Assembly (NCBI GenBank): GCA_902774115.1
Contig: CACYHH010000001.1
Location: 186,001 to 250,000, forward strand
DNA: 64,000 nucleotides
Direction of reading: 5' to 3'
Source of the DNA: an uncultured Spirochaetales bacterium
GTDB taxonomy: Bacteria > UBP6 > UBA1177
Numbering within the stretch: position 1 is the stretch's first letter; each line of letters starts with the position of its first letter. Below the pieces are notes generated by a model. The model saw only the letters and a list, made by a program, of their open reading frames with translations. It ran no database searches and was not told the origin of the DNA. Positions 15,535 through 23,782 of this stretch are shown piece by piece. Position numbers and translations under genes: made by a program.

Positions 15535-18414
15535 TTATTCGTAGGCTCCGGCTCTTTTCAGCATATCTACGATCTGATAGTTCCCGGTGTATTGAGCCCT
15601 TGTGAGAGCCGTTCTTCCTTTATCGTCTTTTGCGTTGACATCGACTTTTCTGGAAATCAGAAACTGGACGACTTTCTCGAAACCTCTGCTTGCAGCGATC
15701 ATGAGCGGAGTGCTTTTCTGCTTGTCGAGGATATTGTAGTTCGCCCCTTTGTTGAGGATCGTGAGGACTACCTGTTCTTCTCTTTTTGCACAGGCATAAA
15801 GGAGAACCGTTTCGCCTTCTTTGCTTTTTGCTTCAAGATCTGCGCCGGCCGCAAGGAGCATGTCGATCATTTTTGCATTGCCGTTGCGCACCGCGTACCA
15901 GAGCGGGAAGAGACCGTCGGAAAATCTGCGGTTTACCGAGATCTGACGCTGTATCAGATTTTCTGCAATATCGTGATAGTTGTTCAGAACGGCGTAGGCC
16001 ATAAGTTCATCCTGTTCGGAACGTTTTTCTATAAGCGCCTCTTTATTGAGAAGGTAGAGAACGACATCGTGCCTGTTCTCTCTTTTTGCGAGAATGAGCG
16101 CCGTGTCGCCGTTTTTGTCGGCTGAATCAATTGTCGCCCCTTTTTCAACGAAGACTTTGACGAATTTTATGTGACCTTTTTTGGCTGCGACGATGAGCGG
16201 TGTTTCACCGTTGTTATTTGCCTTGTTGAGGTCAGCGTCTTTCGAAAGAAGGAGTTCCGTTATGTCGTCAAAATTCTTGTGAAGCGAGATCAGAAGCGGA
16301 GTGTTGCCGAAGAGATCGGATGCGTTCAGGAAAGCTCCGTGTTCAAGGAAAAGTTTTACGAGACCGATGTTTCCGCGTGATGCCGCGACAAGGAGAGGTG
16401 AATTGCCTTCGCTGTCCTTGAGATCGATCTGGGCATTGTTTTTAACGAGCATGTGAACCATTCTCGGTTTGTCTGCAATGACTGCGGAGAGAAGGGCGGT
16501 TCTTTTTTTGTTGTCCATAAGGTTGACGTTTGCGCCGTGCGTGATGAGTGTATTGGCAACCTCTTTTTTATCGTTTTCAACTGCCCACATGAGGACGGTT
16601 TTGCCGTTTTTGTCCTTGATGTTCATGTTTGCCTTGCCATCGGCGAGAACTTCGATCATGTCGCGGTTGTTCGTGAAGGCTGCGATCCAGAGCGCGCTGA
16701 GACCGTCGCTGAACTTGGTGTTTACGTTTACACCGAGCTCTATCAGTGTTTTTACAAGTTCTCCGTCACCGATAACAAGACCGCGCTGGAGCAGGAAAAT
16801 GGAATCTTTGGGTTTGAGCTGCGCATTGTGTTTTTTGAGGAGTTTCGCCATTTCGTATTTGCGTCTCTCAACACAGTAGGTGATGAGATTTTTGCCGGTT
16901 TTGTCGACTGTATCAGCCTTTGCGCCGGCATTCAGGAGAAGTTCCGCAATATCGGCTCTTTCCTTGACTGCGGCATACCAGAGCAGCGTGAGTCCGTCTT
17001 CGTAAACTTTGTTGACATTTGCTTTGAGAAGGGTGAGCGATCTGACCCTGTCAACATCTTCGTTTATGACGGCCTGTTTGAGCATGGTATCCGCGTCTGC
17101 CGAAGCAAAGCGGACTCCGAATTTCGTGAGTCTGTTGATTACTTCGACATTTCCGGTGTCTATCGCCCAAGCCAGAAGCGTCTGGCCTGCGGAATCCTTG
17201 ATGTTGACGTTGACACCGCCTTTGAGGTATTCGTCGAAAGCGTTCCATGAATTTTTCATCGCGGCAAGCCAGAGAACTGTACGGCCGTTTTCAAAAGTGA
17301 GGTTGAGCATTGTTTTCTGTTTCGTAACGATTGAGGCAAGCCACGGATCGTTCTTTTCAACTGAAACACGCATAAGAGCCGAGCACTCAGTCGATGAAAG
17401 CAGTGCACCTCTGCCGGTGAAGTATCCAGCCATGACCTTCTGACCGCCAAGAACTGCGGCGAGAAGCGGGGAAAGACCCGATTGATCGTGGTAATTTATG
17501 CTTGCACCTTTCGACAGAAGATCTTTTGCAAGGTCAAGGTCACCTGATTTGGCTGCCGCTACAAGTTCGTTGTTGACCTCTTCCAGACTTTTGATTATCG
17601 GAATGATCGTTATTTTCTTTTCTGTCTTTTTGCCTGACTGGATCTCGATTGCCTCGTCTTTAGTGGTGTGGCCTGCAAGTTCGAATCTGACAGTGTGTGT
17701 GCCGGGTTCGATATCGCTGATCGTGCATGGAGCCGTGCAGCTTTTCGGAGAAGTTCCGGAAACATCGAGAGTGACTTTTACGCCTTGTTTTTCGGATGAA
17801 AATGATGCTGAACCCGGAAGAATGACAACAGGAGCCGGAGCGGCTGCAACAGGTTCTTCGGGAACGACATACTCTTTCGGAGCCGCTTCCTTAAAGTTTT
17901 CAGCTTTGTATTTTTCAAGTTCTTTGTTCTCTTCCACGAAAACGGGAGTTTCGGTTTTTTTGCCGTGGATCATTGAAACTACTGCTTCGAGAGCTTTTTT
18001 CATTCCGGCTGCAGTGCCGTTGAAATCGGTTGCGCCGGCCTCAGTCTTTCTTTTGCCGTCAACATAGATGTAGTTTACTGTCAGCGTGAATATGCCCGCA
18101 AAGTATTCGATAGATGGAAGGACTACGATGTCGGCTTTCAGAGCTTTTCCGATTTCGACCTGACATTCCATCTGGTTGCAGTTCGACCATTCCGGAGAAC
18201 GTTTTTTTACATCGTTCACGGTGTTGTCGGAAATGATCGTATATTTGCCGATGCTTCCTAAAAGTTTGGTGAAGTATTCTTTGGAGCCTTTGACGACATC
18301 GGGGTGGATCTTGCCGGTATTGTCAGAAGTGTCCATTACTACGAGTGTTTCTGCAAATAAACCGGTAAAAGAAACGATAAAAACAATGAATATGAGTCCC
18401 AGCAGTTTTTTCAT
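15535..18414 (-). CDS. giant secreted ankyrin-repeat protein with PEGA domain
   Basis: The 959-residue product has a signal peptide (MKKLLGLIFIVFIVSFTGLFA). An N-terminal domain (about 25-165) starts TLVVMDTSDNTG and includes NCNQMECQVEIGKALKADIV, a pattern seen in CsgG-like/TolB-N type envelope domains. A PEGA-like domain (about 200-275) shows CTAPCTISDIEPGTHTVRF. Roughly 20 ankyrin repeats then run to the C-terminus (GLSPLLAAVLGG, GETPLIVAAKKGH, KSTPLMIAASRG). The start at 18414 is fixed by GGAGG five bases upstream; an in-frame TTG at 18426 overlaps it. Ankyrin stacks bind proteins, and secretion plus PEGA suggests periplasmic or surface scaffolding. A hairpin element with 8-base units lies just upstream (18482-18537), and a similar one precedes the ankyrin gene at 63182. 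Confidence 0.9.
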   Translation of the reverse strand: MKKLLGLIFIVFIVSFTGLFAETLVVMDTSDNTGKIHPDVVKGSKEYFTKLLGSIGKYTIISDNTVNDVKKRSPEWSNCNQMECQVEIGKALKADIVVLPSIEYFAGIFTLTVNYIYVDGKRKTEAGATDFNGTAAGMKKALEAVVSMIHGKKTETPVFVEENKELEKYKAENFKEAAPKEYVVPEEPVAAAPAPVVILPGSASFSSEKQGVKVTLDVSGTSPKSCTAPCTISDIEPGTHTVRFELAGHTTKDEAIEIQSGKKTEKKITIIPIIKSLEEVNNELVAAAKSGDLDLAKDLLSKGASINYHDQSGLSPLLAAVLGGQKVMAGYFTGRGALLSSTECSALMRVSVEKNDPWLASIVTKQKTMLNLTFENGRTVLWLAAMKNSWNAFDEYLKGGVNVNIKDSAGQTLLAWAIDTGNVEVINRLTKFGVRFASADADTMLKQAVINEDVDRVRSLTLLKANVNKVYEDGLTLLWYAAVKERADIAELLLNAGAKADTVDKTGKNLITYCVERRKYEMAKLLKKHNAQLKPKDSIFLLQRGLVIGDGELVKTLIELGVNVNTKFSDGLSALWIAAFTNNRDMIEVLADGKANMNIKDKNGKTVLMWAVENDKKEVANTLITHGANVNLMDNKKRTALLSAVIADKPRMVHMLVKNNAQIDLKDSEGNSPLLVAASRGNIGLVKLFLEHGAFLNASDLFGNTPLLISLHKNFDDITELLLSKDADLNKANNNGETPLIVAAKKGHIKFVKVFVEKGATIDSADKNGDTALILAKRENRHDVVLYLLNKEALIEKRSEQDELMAYAVLNNYHDIAENLIQRQISVNRRFSDGLFPLWYAVRNGNAKMIDMLLAAGADLEAKSKEGETVLLYACAKREEQVVLTILNKGANYNILDKQKSTPLMIAASRGFEKVVQFLISRKVDVNAKDDKGRTALTRAQYTGNYQIVDMLKRAGAYE

Positions 18415-18481
18415 AAAATCCTCCAAACAGAAAAAGACTGAGAACTATAACTTAAAAGAATTTTTTTAAAAGAAAATTGTA

Positions 18482-18537
18482 GCGCGCCTGTTGTCGTGAC
18501 GACGTAACGGCGTAACTACGTGACTTCGAAGGCGCGC
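18482..18537 (-). repeat. hairpin element with four 8-base units (copy 1)
   Basis: The outer stem GCGCGCCT/AGGCGCGC (18482-18489, 18530-18537) encloses four 8-base units (18496-18527). On the minus strand these read GTCACGTA, GTTACGCC, GTTACGTC, GTCACGAC. A related element is at 63094-63163. Confidence 0.88.
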
Positions 18538-18540
18538 GCC

Positions 18541-19167
18541 TCAAAGTTTTTCAATGAGTGATTCAAAATCGTCATTTCCGCTGCGTTTCATGATTTTTGC
18601 CACGTATTTTCCCAGAATGTCGAATTCGAGATTGACTTCAGCGCCGGTTTTGAGTGTTCCGGCAAATGAAGTCCGTTTCATAGTTTCGGGAATGAGCGAG
18701 ATTTTGAATGTATTTCCGTCAAGTTCAGCGATCGTGAGGCTGACTCCGTTGACTGTTACCGAGCCGCGAGGAACTGTGAAATCGGCAAATTTTCTGTCGA
18801 AAGTGATTTTTATTTCGGTTCCGTCTCCGATTTTTTTCACTTCGGCGATTTTTCCGCACGAATCGACATGACCCTGCACGATGTGTCCGTCAAATCTGCC
18901 GTTTGCAGCCATTGCACGCTCTAAATTTACGGTCGAACCTGTGACGTATTTTGCCGCGATAGTCTTTTCGAGAGTCGATTTCGAAACGAAAAACGAAATA
19001 TTTTCTCCGGTAAAACTTTCAACGGTGAGACAGACTCCGTCAACCGCTATCGAATCGCCCGTTTTTATCTCGTGTCCGAACGGATTCTTAAGGCTGATGC
19101 GGCATTCCGAGCTTTTTTTTTCGATTTTTGTTACTGCTGAGACCGCTTCGATTATTCCGGTGAACAT
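18541..19167 (-). CDS. ribE: riboflavin synthase, alpha subunit type
   Basis: The 208-residue product forms riboflavin from two 6,7-dimethyl-8-ribityllumazine molecules. It begins with the invariant MFTGIIE and consists of two similar lumazine-binding barrels: SIAVDGVCLTV in the first and VTVNGVSLTI in the second, with the interdomain stretch DGHIVQGHVD. AGAGGAAAA precedes the ATG and a clear promoter lies at 19203-19230. No other rib gene and no FMN riboswitch was recognised next to it. Length and motifs are normal. The symbols ribE and ribC are both in use for this enzyme. Confidence 0.96.
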   Translation of the reverse strand: MFTGIIEAVSAVTKIEKKSSECRISLKNPFGHEIKTGDSIAVDGVCLTVESFTGENISFFVSKSTLEKTIAAKYVTGSTVNLERAMAANGRFDGHIVQGHVDSCGKIAEVKKIGDGTEIKITFDRKFADFTVPRGSVTVNGVSLTIAELDGNTFKISLIPETMKRTSFAGTLKTGAEVNLEFDILGKYVAKIMKRSGNDDFESLIEKL

Positions 19168-19202
19168 TATTTTTTCCTCTCATCGATCGATAAAACCCTT
19201 CT

Positions 19203-19230
19203 AATTTATGTGAAGACGCCGTTTTGTCAA
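19203..19230 (-). promoter_or_regulatory. putative sigma-70 promoter for riboflavin synthase
   Basis: Minus strand: TTGACA (19230-19225), 16 bases, TAAATT (19208-19203), then AGAAGGGTTTT. Confidence 0.65.
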
Positions 19231-19283
19231 ATAAGCCTGAAGAGAGGAAAAAGAAGAAAAAAATTTCTAAAACATTTTTATTG

Positions 19284-19342
19284 TTGACTTTTAATTTTTG
19301 CCAATTAGTATCGCGTCACCTTGAGAAATAGTTCTCAGGGTG
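19284..19342 (+). promoter_or_regulatory. promoter plus 5' leader hairpin of RRM gene
   Basis: TTGACT (19284-19289), 16 bases and TAGTAT (19306-19311) are followed by CGCG. Right after, an 11-pair stem (19317-19327 with 19332-19342, one G-U pair, ATAG loop) would form at the 5' end of the transcript, about 30 bases before the start codon. No T-tract follows, so a stability or temperature-responsive leader is more likely than a terminator (inference). Confidence 0.6.
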
Positions 19343-19373
19343 TGTTTTACAATTGTTTTTTGAGAGAAGAGAC

Positions 19374-19646
19374 ATGAACATTTATGTTGGAAACCTTGCG
19401 TACAAAATGAGTGAAGAAGAACTTAGATCTGCTTTCGAAGCTTACGGAACAGTTGATTCCGCAAGATTCGTAATCGATCGCGAAACCGGTCGTTCCAAAG
19501 GATTCGGTTTTGTTGAAATGCCGGTAAAAGAAGAAGCTATGGCTGCGATCGAAGGTCTCAACGGAACCGAACTTGCAGGCAGAACCGTTACTGTCAACGA
19601 AGCACGTCCGCGCGAAGAGAGACCGAGAGGCAATTTCAGAAAGTAA
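19374..19646 (+). CDS. small RRM RNA-binding protein
   Basis: The 90-residue product is almost entirely one RNA recognition motif: RNP2 IYVGNL (3-8) and RNP1 KGFGFVEM (about 41-48), with a basic tail EARPREERPRGNFRK. Bacterial single-RRM proteins of this size (Rbp type) bind single-stranded RNA and are often cold-induced or act as RNA chaperones. The ATG at 19374 is preferred over an in-frame TTG seven codons upstream because AGAAGAG precedes it and RRM proteins normally start MNIYVGN. It is monocistronic, with its own promoter, leader hairpin and terminator. Confidence 0.93.
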   Translation: MNIYVGNLAYKMSEEELRSAFEAYGTVDSARFVIDRETGRSKGFGFVEMPVKEEAMAAIEGLNGTELAGRTVTVNEARPREERPRGNFRK

Positions 19647-19690
19647 TTCTTTAATTCGTCACAAATAGATCACGCACATTTTTGTTTCTT

Positions 19691-19720
19691 GCCTGAGTTT
19701 TTTAGCTCAGGCATTTTTTT
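19691..19720 (+). terminator. rho-independent terminator after RRM gene
   Basis: Stem GCCTGAG/CTCAGGC (19691-19697, 19706-19712), 8-base loop, then A and seven T. Confidence 0.9.
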
Positions 19721-19786
19721 ATCTTTTTTTGTAGTTTTCGTCACTTTTTTATGCTATAAGCGCACGCCTTTTTGAGGGAGAAGAAG

Positions 19787-20665
19787 ATGATTACCGAATG
19801 TCCGAACTGCAATAAAGCAATATCGGTCACAAACAGCGGAATGGTCAGATGTCCGAAGTGCGGAGCCCTTGTTTTTATAGGAGATCCGCTGAAAGACGAA
19901 AAAAACAGTGTTGTCGATTCCGCGCCTGAAGAACGCAAAGAGAGCGGGAAGGAACCTGAAATAAACGAGAATATCAAGAAAATCCGTTCCGTTCTTAAAA
20001 AGATAACGATCGTGACTGATTCGGGAACGCCCTGGGACCGCGTTTCGCAGATCGGTTTTGCCGATGCGTTTTTCCTTACGACAAAAGAACTTCTGCTTAC
20101 CCCGGAAGCATTTTTTTATAAGATGAAAGTCTGCAAAAAGCCGTCGTTTCTGCCTCTTTACGGCATAATAGCAGCTCTTGCGGCATCGCTTTTCCAGATT
20201 TTCTGGGCTTTGAAGTTCTTTCAGTCGGCTTTCCCCGATTTCGCGTCATTCAAAGCCGCGGTCTCTTCATTCGGAACCGATGCTATGCCTCTGCTGAACG
20301 ATGAAAACGCGTTGAAGGCGATTTTCGGCATGATGAATCCGGAGCCGTCGATGCTTTTTTTCCAGATAGTCCTTTCACCTTTCATGGCGATAGTTTTTAC
20401 GGCTTTTATTCTCCACACCGGAAGCACTCTTTTGGGGTCGAACACCCGTCTTGTTCATTTCTACAGGATGTCGAGTTTTATCATGGTGACGGGATTGCTT
20501 AATATTATTCCTGTATTAGGCAATGCAGTGTCTTTTGTGTGGCGCGCAGTTCTCGTTTACAAAGGGGGAAGGATCCTGAACGGATTCAACGAAAGAAAAG
20601 CGAGAGTTTTTCTCGTTTTTTATATTTTTATGCAGATTCTTTTTATCGGATTGGGGATGATATGA
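19787..20665 (+). CDS. zinc-ribbon plus Yip1-type membrane protein
   Basis: The 292-residue product starts with a zinc ribbon (CPNC at about 5-8, CPKC at about 24-27), followed by a charged linker. A Yip1/YIF1-like membrane domain (about 105-290) then has about five hydrophobic segments, for example LYGIIAALAASLFQIFWAL and MAIVFTAFILHTGSTLLG. The ribbon style MITECPNCNKAISVTNSG resembles the MJ0042-type ribbons common in delta-proteobacteria. Start ATG at 19787 with AGGGAGAAG upstream; the frame extends to a TTG at 19772. The stop overlaps the ispF start (ATGA). Function unknown; it is the first gene of a five-gene operon. Confidence 0.85.
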   Translation: MITECPNCNKAISVTNSGMVRCPKCGALVFIGDPLKDEKNSVVDSAPEERKESGKEPEINENIKKIRSVLKKITIVTDSGTPWDRVSQIGFADAFFLTTKELLLTPEAFFYKMKVCKKPSFLPLYGIIAALAASLFQIFWALKFFQSAFPDFASFKAAVSSFGTDAMPLLNDENALKAIFGMMNPEPSMLFFQIVLSPFMAIVFTAFILHTGSTLLGSNTRLVHFYRMSSFIMVTGLLNIIPVLGNAVSFVWRAVLVYKGGRILNGFNERKARVFLVFYIFMQILFIGLGMI

Positions 20666-21144
20666 ATTTAAGGGTAGGCAGCGGATTCGATGTCCATAAA
20701 TTTGAAGAGGGAAGAGATCTTTTTTTAGGCGGTATTCTGATTGAAAACCACATCGGACTTGCAGGTCACAGCGATGCCGACGTGCTGATCCACGCGATAA
20801 TCGACGCTCTTCTCGGGGCGGCTGCGATCGGCGACATCGGAGAACTTTTTCCCGATACCGACAACGCTTTCAAAAACATAAGAAGCACGATCCTTCTTGA
20901 AAAAGTCGTTTCCGAGCTTTCTTCGCGCGGCTGGCAGATCGTAAATGTAGATTCGACCGTTATCTGCGAAACGCCGAAAATAAGTAAATATAAACTTCAG
21001 ATGAGAGAAAAATTAGCTGAAATAATGCGGATTCCGGCTGACTGCGTAATGGTCAAGGGAAAAACCACGGAAAAACTCGGTTTTACAGGCAGGAAAGAGG
21101 GGATTGCGGCTATGTCCACAGCACTTTTGGAGAAAAAATCATGA
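20662..21144 (+). CDS. ispF: 2-C-methyl-D-erythritol 2,4-cyclodiphosphate synthase
   Basis: The 160-residue enzyme of the MEP isoprenoid pathway cyclises CDP-ME 2-phosphate to MEcPP with release of CMP. Motifs: RVGSGFDVHKF (metal Asp and His), GHSDADVLIHAIIDALLGA, GDIGELFPDTD and the C-terminal VKGKTTEKLGFTGRKEGIAA. The ATG (20662) overlaps the upstream stop by ATGA, and its own stop overlaps the next start, so it is coupled on both sides. An in-frame extension upstream is rejected because MNLRVGSGFDVH is the normal IspF N-terminus. The usual partner ispD is not in the window. Confidence 0.97.
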   Translation: MNLRVGSGFDVHKFEEGRDLFLGGILIENHIGLAGHSDADVLIHAIIDALLGAAAIGDIGELFPDTDNAFKNIRSTILLEKVVSELSSRGWQIVNVDSTVICETPKISKYKLQMREKLAEIMRIPADCVMVKGKTTEKLGFTGRKEGIAAMSTALLEKKS

Positions 21145-21755
21145 AAAAAATCAGTTTTTATGTAGGAAAAAAGAATTACATCACATTTATAATCGCTTCG
21201 CTGATTCTGCTTTATGCGATCTACTCTTTTTCCGACAACGTGATCTATTTCTTTTCAAACGACACGCCGATAGATTTAGGCGATGCACTTGAACTGAATA
21301 CAGAAAATTTCGCGAAAGTTAAGGACGGAGATTATGTTCAGATCAAGGGGATTACGTCAGTTCAGGGCGGAAATATCAAAAAAGGTATAACCGGTGAGCG
21401 TCACGTCGTCTACTATCTCAACGGTTCTTCAAAATTCATAATTGATTCAGCCGTTACCGGTGAAGATTCGTTCTCCGGTCCGCATTACAGAACTGTGAAG
21501 GGGCGTGCATTCGCTTTCAAAACCAATTCCAAGGCTGCCAAAATGCAGTCTTTTTTTGCAAATTCGCTTTTCCTTGAGATGAAGGACGACGGTTTTTTCA
21601 TTGAGGACGGCGTTATTCCGCGCACAGATTTTGCCGGACTTTTCATGTTCGCTTTTTTCATGCTTCTTATGATTCTGAATATCGTTTTCTTCATAAAGCC
21701 GATGAAGCGTGAAGCAACTCAGGAAGAGATCGACAGGGAAATCGACGCACTTTGA
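21141..21755 (+). CDS. membrane protein of unknown function, two TM segments
   Basis: The 204-residue product has one N-terminal helix (FIIASLILLYAIYSF, about 15-30) and one near the C-terminus (FAGLFMFAFFMLLMILNIVFFI, about 164-186), enclosing an extracytoplasmic domain of about 130 residues. That domain includes GDYVQIKGITSVQGGNIKKG and RHVVYYLNG, a pattern slightly like E3-ligase/GIDE-type or DUF3592-like strand domains (weak). Its ATG overlaps the ispF stop (ATGA). It sits between ispF and a TMTC-like membrane protein. Confidence 0.7.
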   Translation: MKKISFYVGKKNYITFIIASLILLYAIYSFSDNVIYFFSNDTPIDLGDALELNTENFAKVKDGDYVQIKGITSVQGGNIKKGITGERHVVYYLNGSSKFIIDSAVTGEDSFSGPHYRTVKGRAFAFKTNSKAAKMQSFFANSLFLEMKDDGFFIEDGVIPRTDFAGLFMFAFFMLLMILNIVFFIKPMKREATQEEIDREIDAL

Positions 21756-21767
21756 TTGGAGAAATTG

Positions 21768-23774
21768 ATGGCAGACAAAACTGATAAAAAACAGATTTTT
21801 TTTCTCGTTCTGGCGGTAGTTTTCGTCTATTTCAACTCGCTGCCGAACGAATTTATTTTCGACGATGTTCCTCTTGTCCAGAATTCTCTTTGGATAACTT
21901 CGGGAAATTTTGCCGATATTCTGCGTTCATACAGGCCGCTGCGTTATGTTTCCTATGCTCTTGACTACCGCATTTTCGGTATGAATCCGGCCGGCTTCAG
22001 GCTGATGAACATAATTTATCATACGATTTCGGTGTTCGCTCTTTTCTGGGCACTCAAAATGTTCGGGCTCTCGAAGCGTGCGGCATTCGCTGCGGCTCTG
22101 ATTTTTGCGGTCCATCCGGTAAATACCGATGCAGTCGCCTACATTTCCGGCAGAAGAGATGTCCTCATGGGGCTTTTTTACATTCTGAGTATCGGCTGCT
22201 TTTTTAAATTCTACAGAACTGTTTCTCCGGCGGAAAGGGCGGAGAGCGGTGCAGTAAAAAAGCAGTGGGGGATGCTTATCCTTTCTCTTGTTTTTATGGT
22301 CGTTTCGATTTCGTCGAAAGAGATGGGAGCAACGATTCCGCTTGTTTTCATAATGTATGTCGCATATAAAGACGGAGCTGCGCTTCTTAAAAAGCCGTGG
22401 TTTTATTTCATTGCAATGGTTTTCCTCATTCTATTTTCATTTTTTGCATTTCTCGCCATATCAGGCGGCGGCAGCGCTCTGGTTTCGCTTAAGGGCATCC
22501 GTTTCCATGGCAATTCGCCCGAAGTCCACTATCTGACGGCTGCAACGATATTTCTGCACTATCTGAAACTGACGGTTTTTCCGTGGAAGCTAATTCTCGA
22601 CAATGCAGGATATCCGCTTGTCATGGATTGGAATTTCGAAGTCTTCTTCTCGATCCTTTCTATGTTTGTTCTCGTTTTTCTCGTATGGTCTCTTCTTACG
22701 ACTTCCAGGAAGAATAAAACAAATTCAACGGCGGAACGTCTTGAAATGAGGCACGGGGTAGCATTCTGGATAGTTTTTTTCATCGTTTCGCTGGCACCTG
22801 TCCTTCAGATAATCCCGCTTCACGAAATTGTCGCGGTTCACTATCTTTATGTTCCGATCACGGGATTTTGCGCGATTGCCGGACTTCTTTTTGACTACTT
22901 TGCAGGAAATGAAAATACTGAGTTTTCTCAGATGTTTGACTTCTCAAAAAACAGGAAAAGAGCTGTTGCAGCGCTTTGCATGACTCTTCTTTTCTCGCTT
23001 TTCTCTATTCGGACGATTTCGCGCAACTTCGAGATGAAAAACATCTGGACGGTGCTTCACGCCGATGCCGAAAAGCAGCCGCTCTCTTTCCGCGGACTTT
23101 TTACGATCGGCGCCGAATATCTCAACATGAAATTCCCCGACAAAGCGTGGGAATATTACCAGAAATCGATTGATACGGGCTACTGGGACCCGAATCTTTT
23201 GAGCAATATCATCGGTTACCGCATTGTCAAAGGGCAGCATGACGAAGCTATTCTGTTCTATAAAGAAATGGTGAAAAAAGGAGAGTACATAACTTCAAGC
23301 GGAGTTTTGAACATTGCCGCACTCTATATGATCCGCGGAGACTGCGACACCGCTATAAAAATGGCAAACAGTGTTGTTCCTGATGCTTCTGAGATCAAGC
23401 GGGCAGACCGCCTGAAGAAATGCAGGGAATACGATTTTGAAAAGTTTGACGACGGCAATCTTTACGATGTTTACGAGAAGCAGAAACTTATGAAGGACAA
23501 CGATATAAACGTAGAACGGAAGCCGTACCTCAAGAAACTGATCGAAAGCGGCGAATTCGAAGGTGATAGACTGATAGAGCTCGTTTCCGATCTTGCCGCG
23601 GTAGACTTTATTTCGGACATTCCCGAAGCTGTAAAGTACTACAGATACGAAGTCGAACTTTATGAAAAAGCTGGAAAACCGGTGCCGGAAGTTGCTCTCC
23701 GCTCTATAGCCGTTCTTGAAGATTATTCACGCAAAGTTCTTGACGAAGGGAAGTATCTTCCGCTTGAATTTTAG
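21768..23774 (+). CDS. TMTC-like GT-C membrane glycosyltransferase
   Basis: The 668-residue product has about 10-11 membrane helices in its first ~430 residues, followed by a soluble region with TPR-like helices (AWEYYQKSIDTGYWDPNL, DEAILFYKEMVKKGEY). The opening has the GT-C style first-loop acidic pair FIFDDVPLV. Conserved TMTC-type strings follow: HPVNTDAVAYISGRRDVLMG and SKEMGATIPL. Eukaryotic TMTCs are O-mannosyltransferases; bacterial homologues are assumed to use polyprenyl-linked sugars on envelope proteins (family inference). The start ATG at 21768 has TTGGAG upstream. Gene order with ispF (isoprenoid supply) may be functional or accidental. Confidence 0.82.
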   Translation: MADKTDKKQIFFLVLAVVFVYFNSLPNEFIFDDVPLVQNSLWITSGNFADILRSYRPLRYVSYALDYRIFGMNPAGFRLMNIIYHTISVFALFWALKMFGLSKRAAFAAALIFAVHPVNTDAVAYISGRRDVLMGLFYILSIGCFFKFYRTVSPAERAESGAVKKQWGMLILSLVFMVVSISSKEMGATIPLVFIMYVAYKDGAALLKKPWFYFIAMVFLILFSFFAFLAISGGGSALVSLKGIRFHGNSPEVHYLTAATIFLHYLKLTVFPWKLILDNAGYPLVMDWNFEVFFSILSMFVLVFLVWSLLTTSRKNKTNSTAERLEMRHGVAFWIVFFIVSLAPVLQIIPLHEIVAVHYLYVPITGFCAIAGLLFDYFAGNENTEFSQMFDFSKNRKRAVAALCMTLLFSLFSIRTISRNFEMKNIWTVLHADAEKQPLSFRGLFTIGAEYLNMKFPDKAWEYYQKSIDTGYWDPNLLSNIIGYRIVKGQHDEAILFYKEMVKKGEYITSSGVLNIAALYMIRGDCDTAIKMANSVVPDASEIKRADRLKKCREYDFEKFDDGNLYDVYEKQKLMKDNDINVERKPYLKKLIESGEFEGDRLIELVSDLAAVDFISDIPEAVKYYRYEVELYEKAGKPVPEVALRSIAVLEDYSRKVLDEGKYLPLEF

Positions 23775-23782
23775 GTGAAAAT

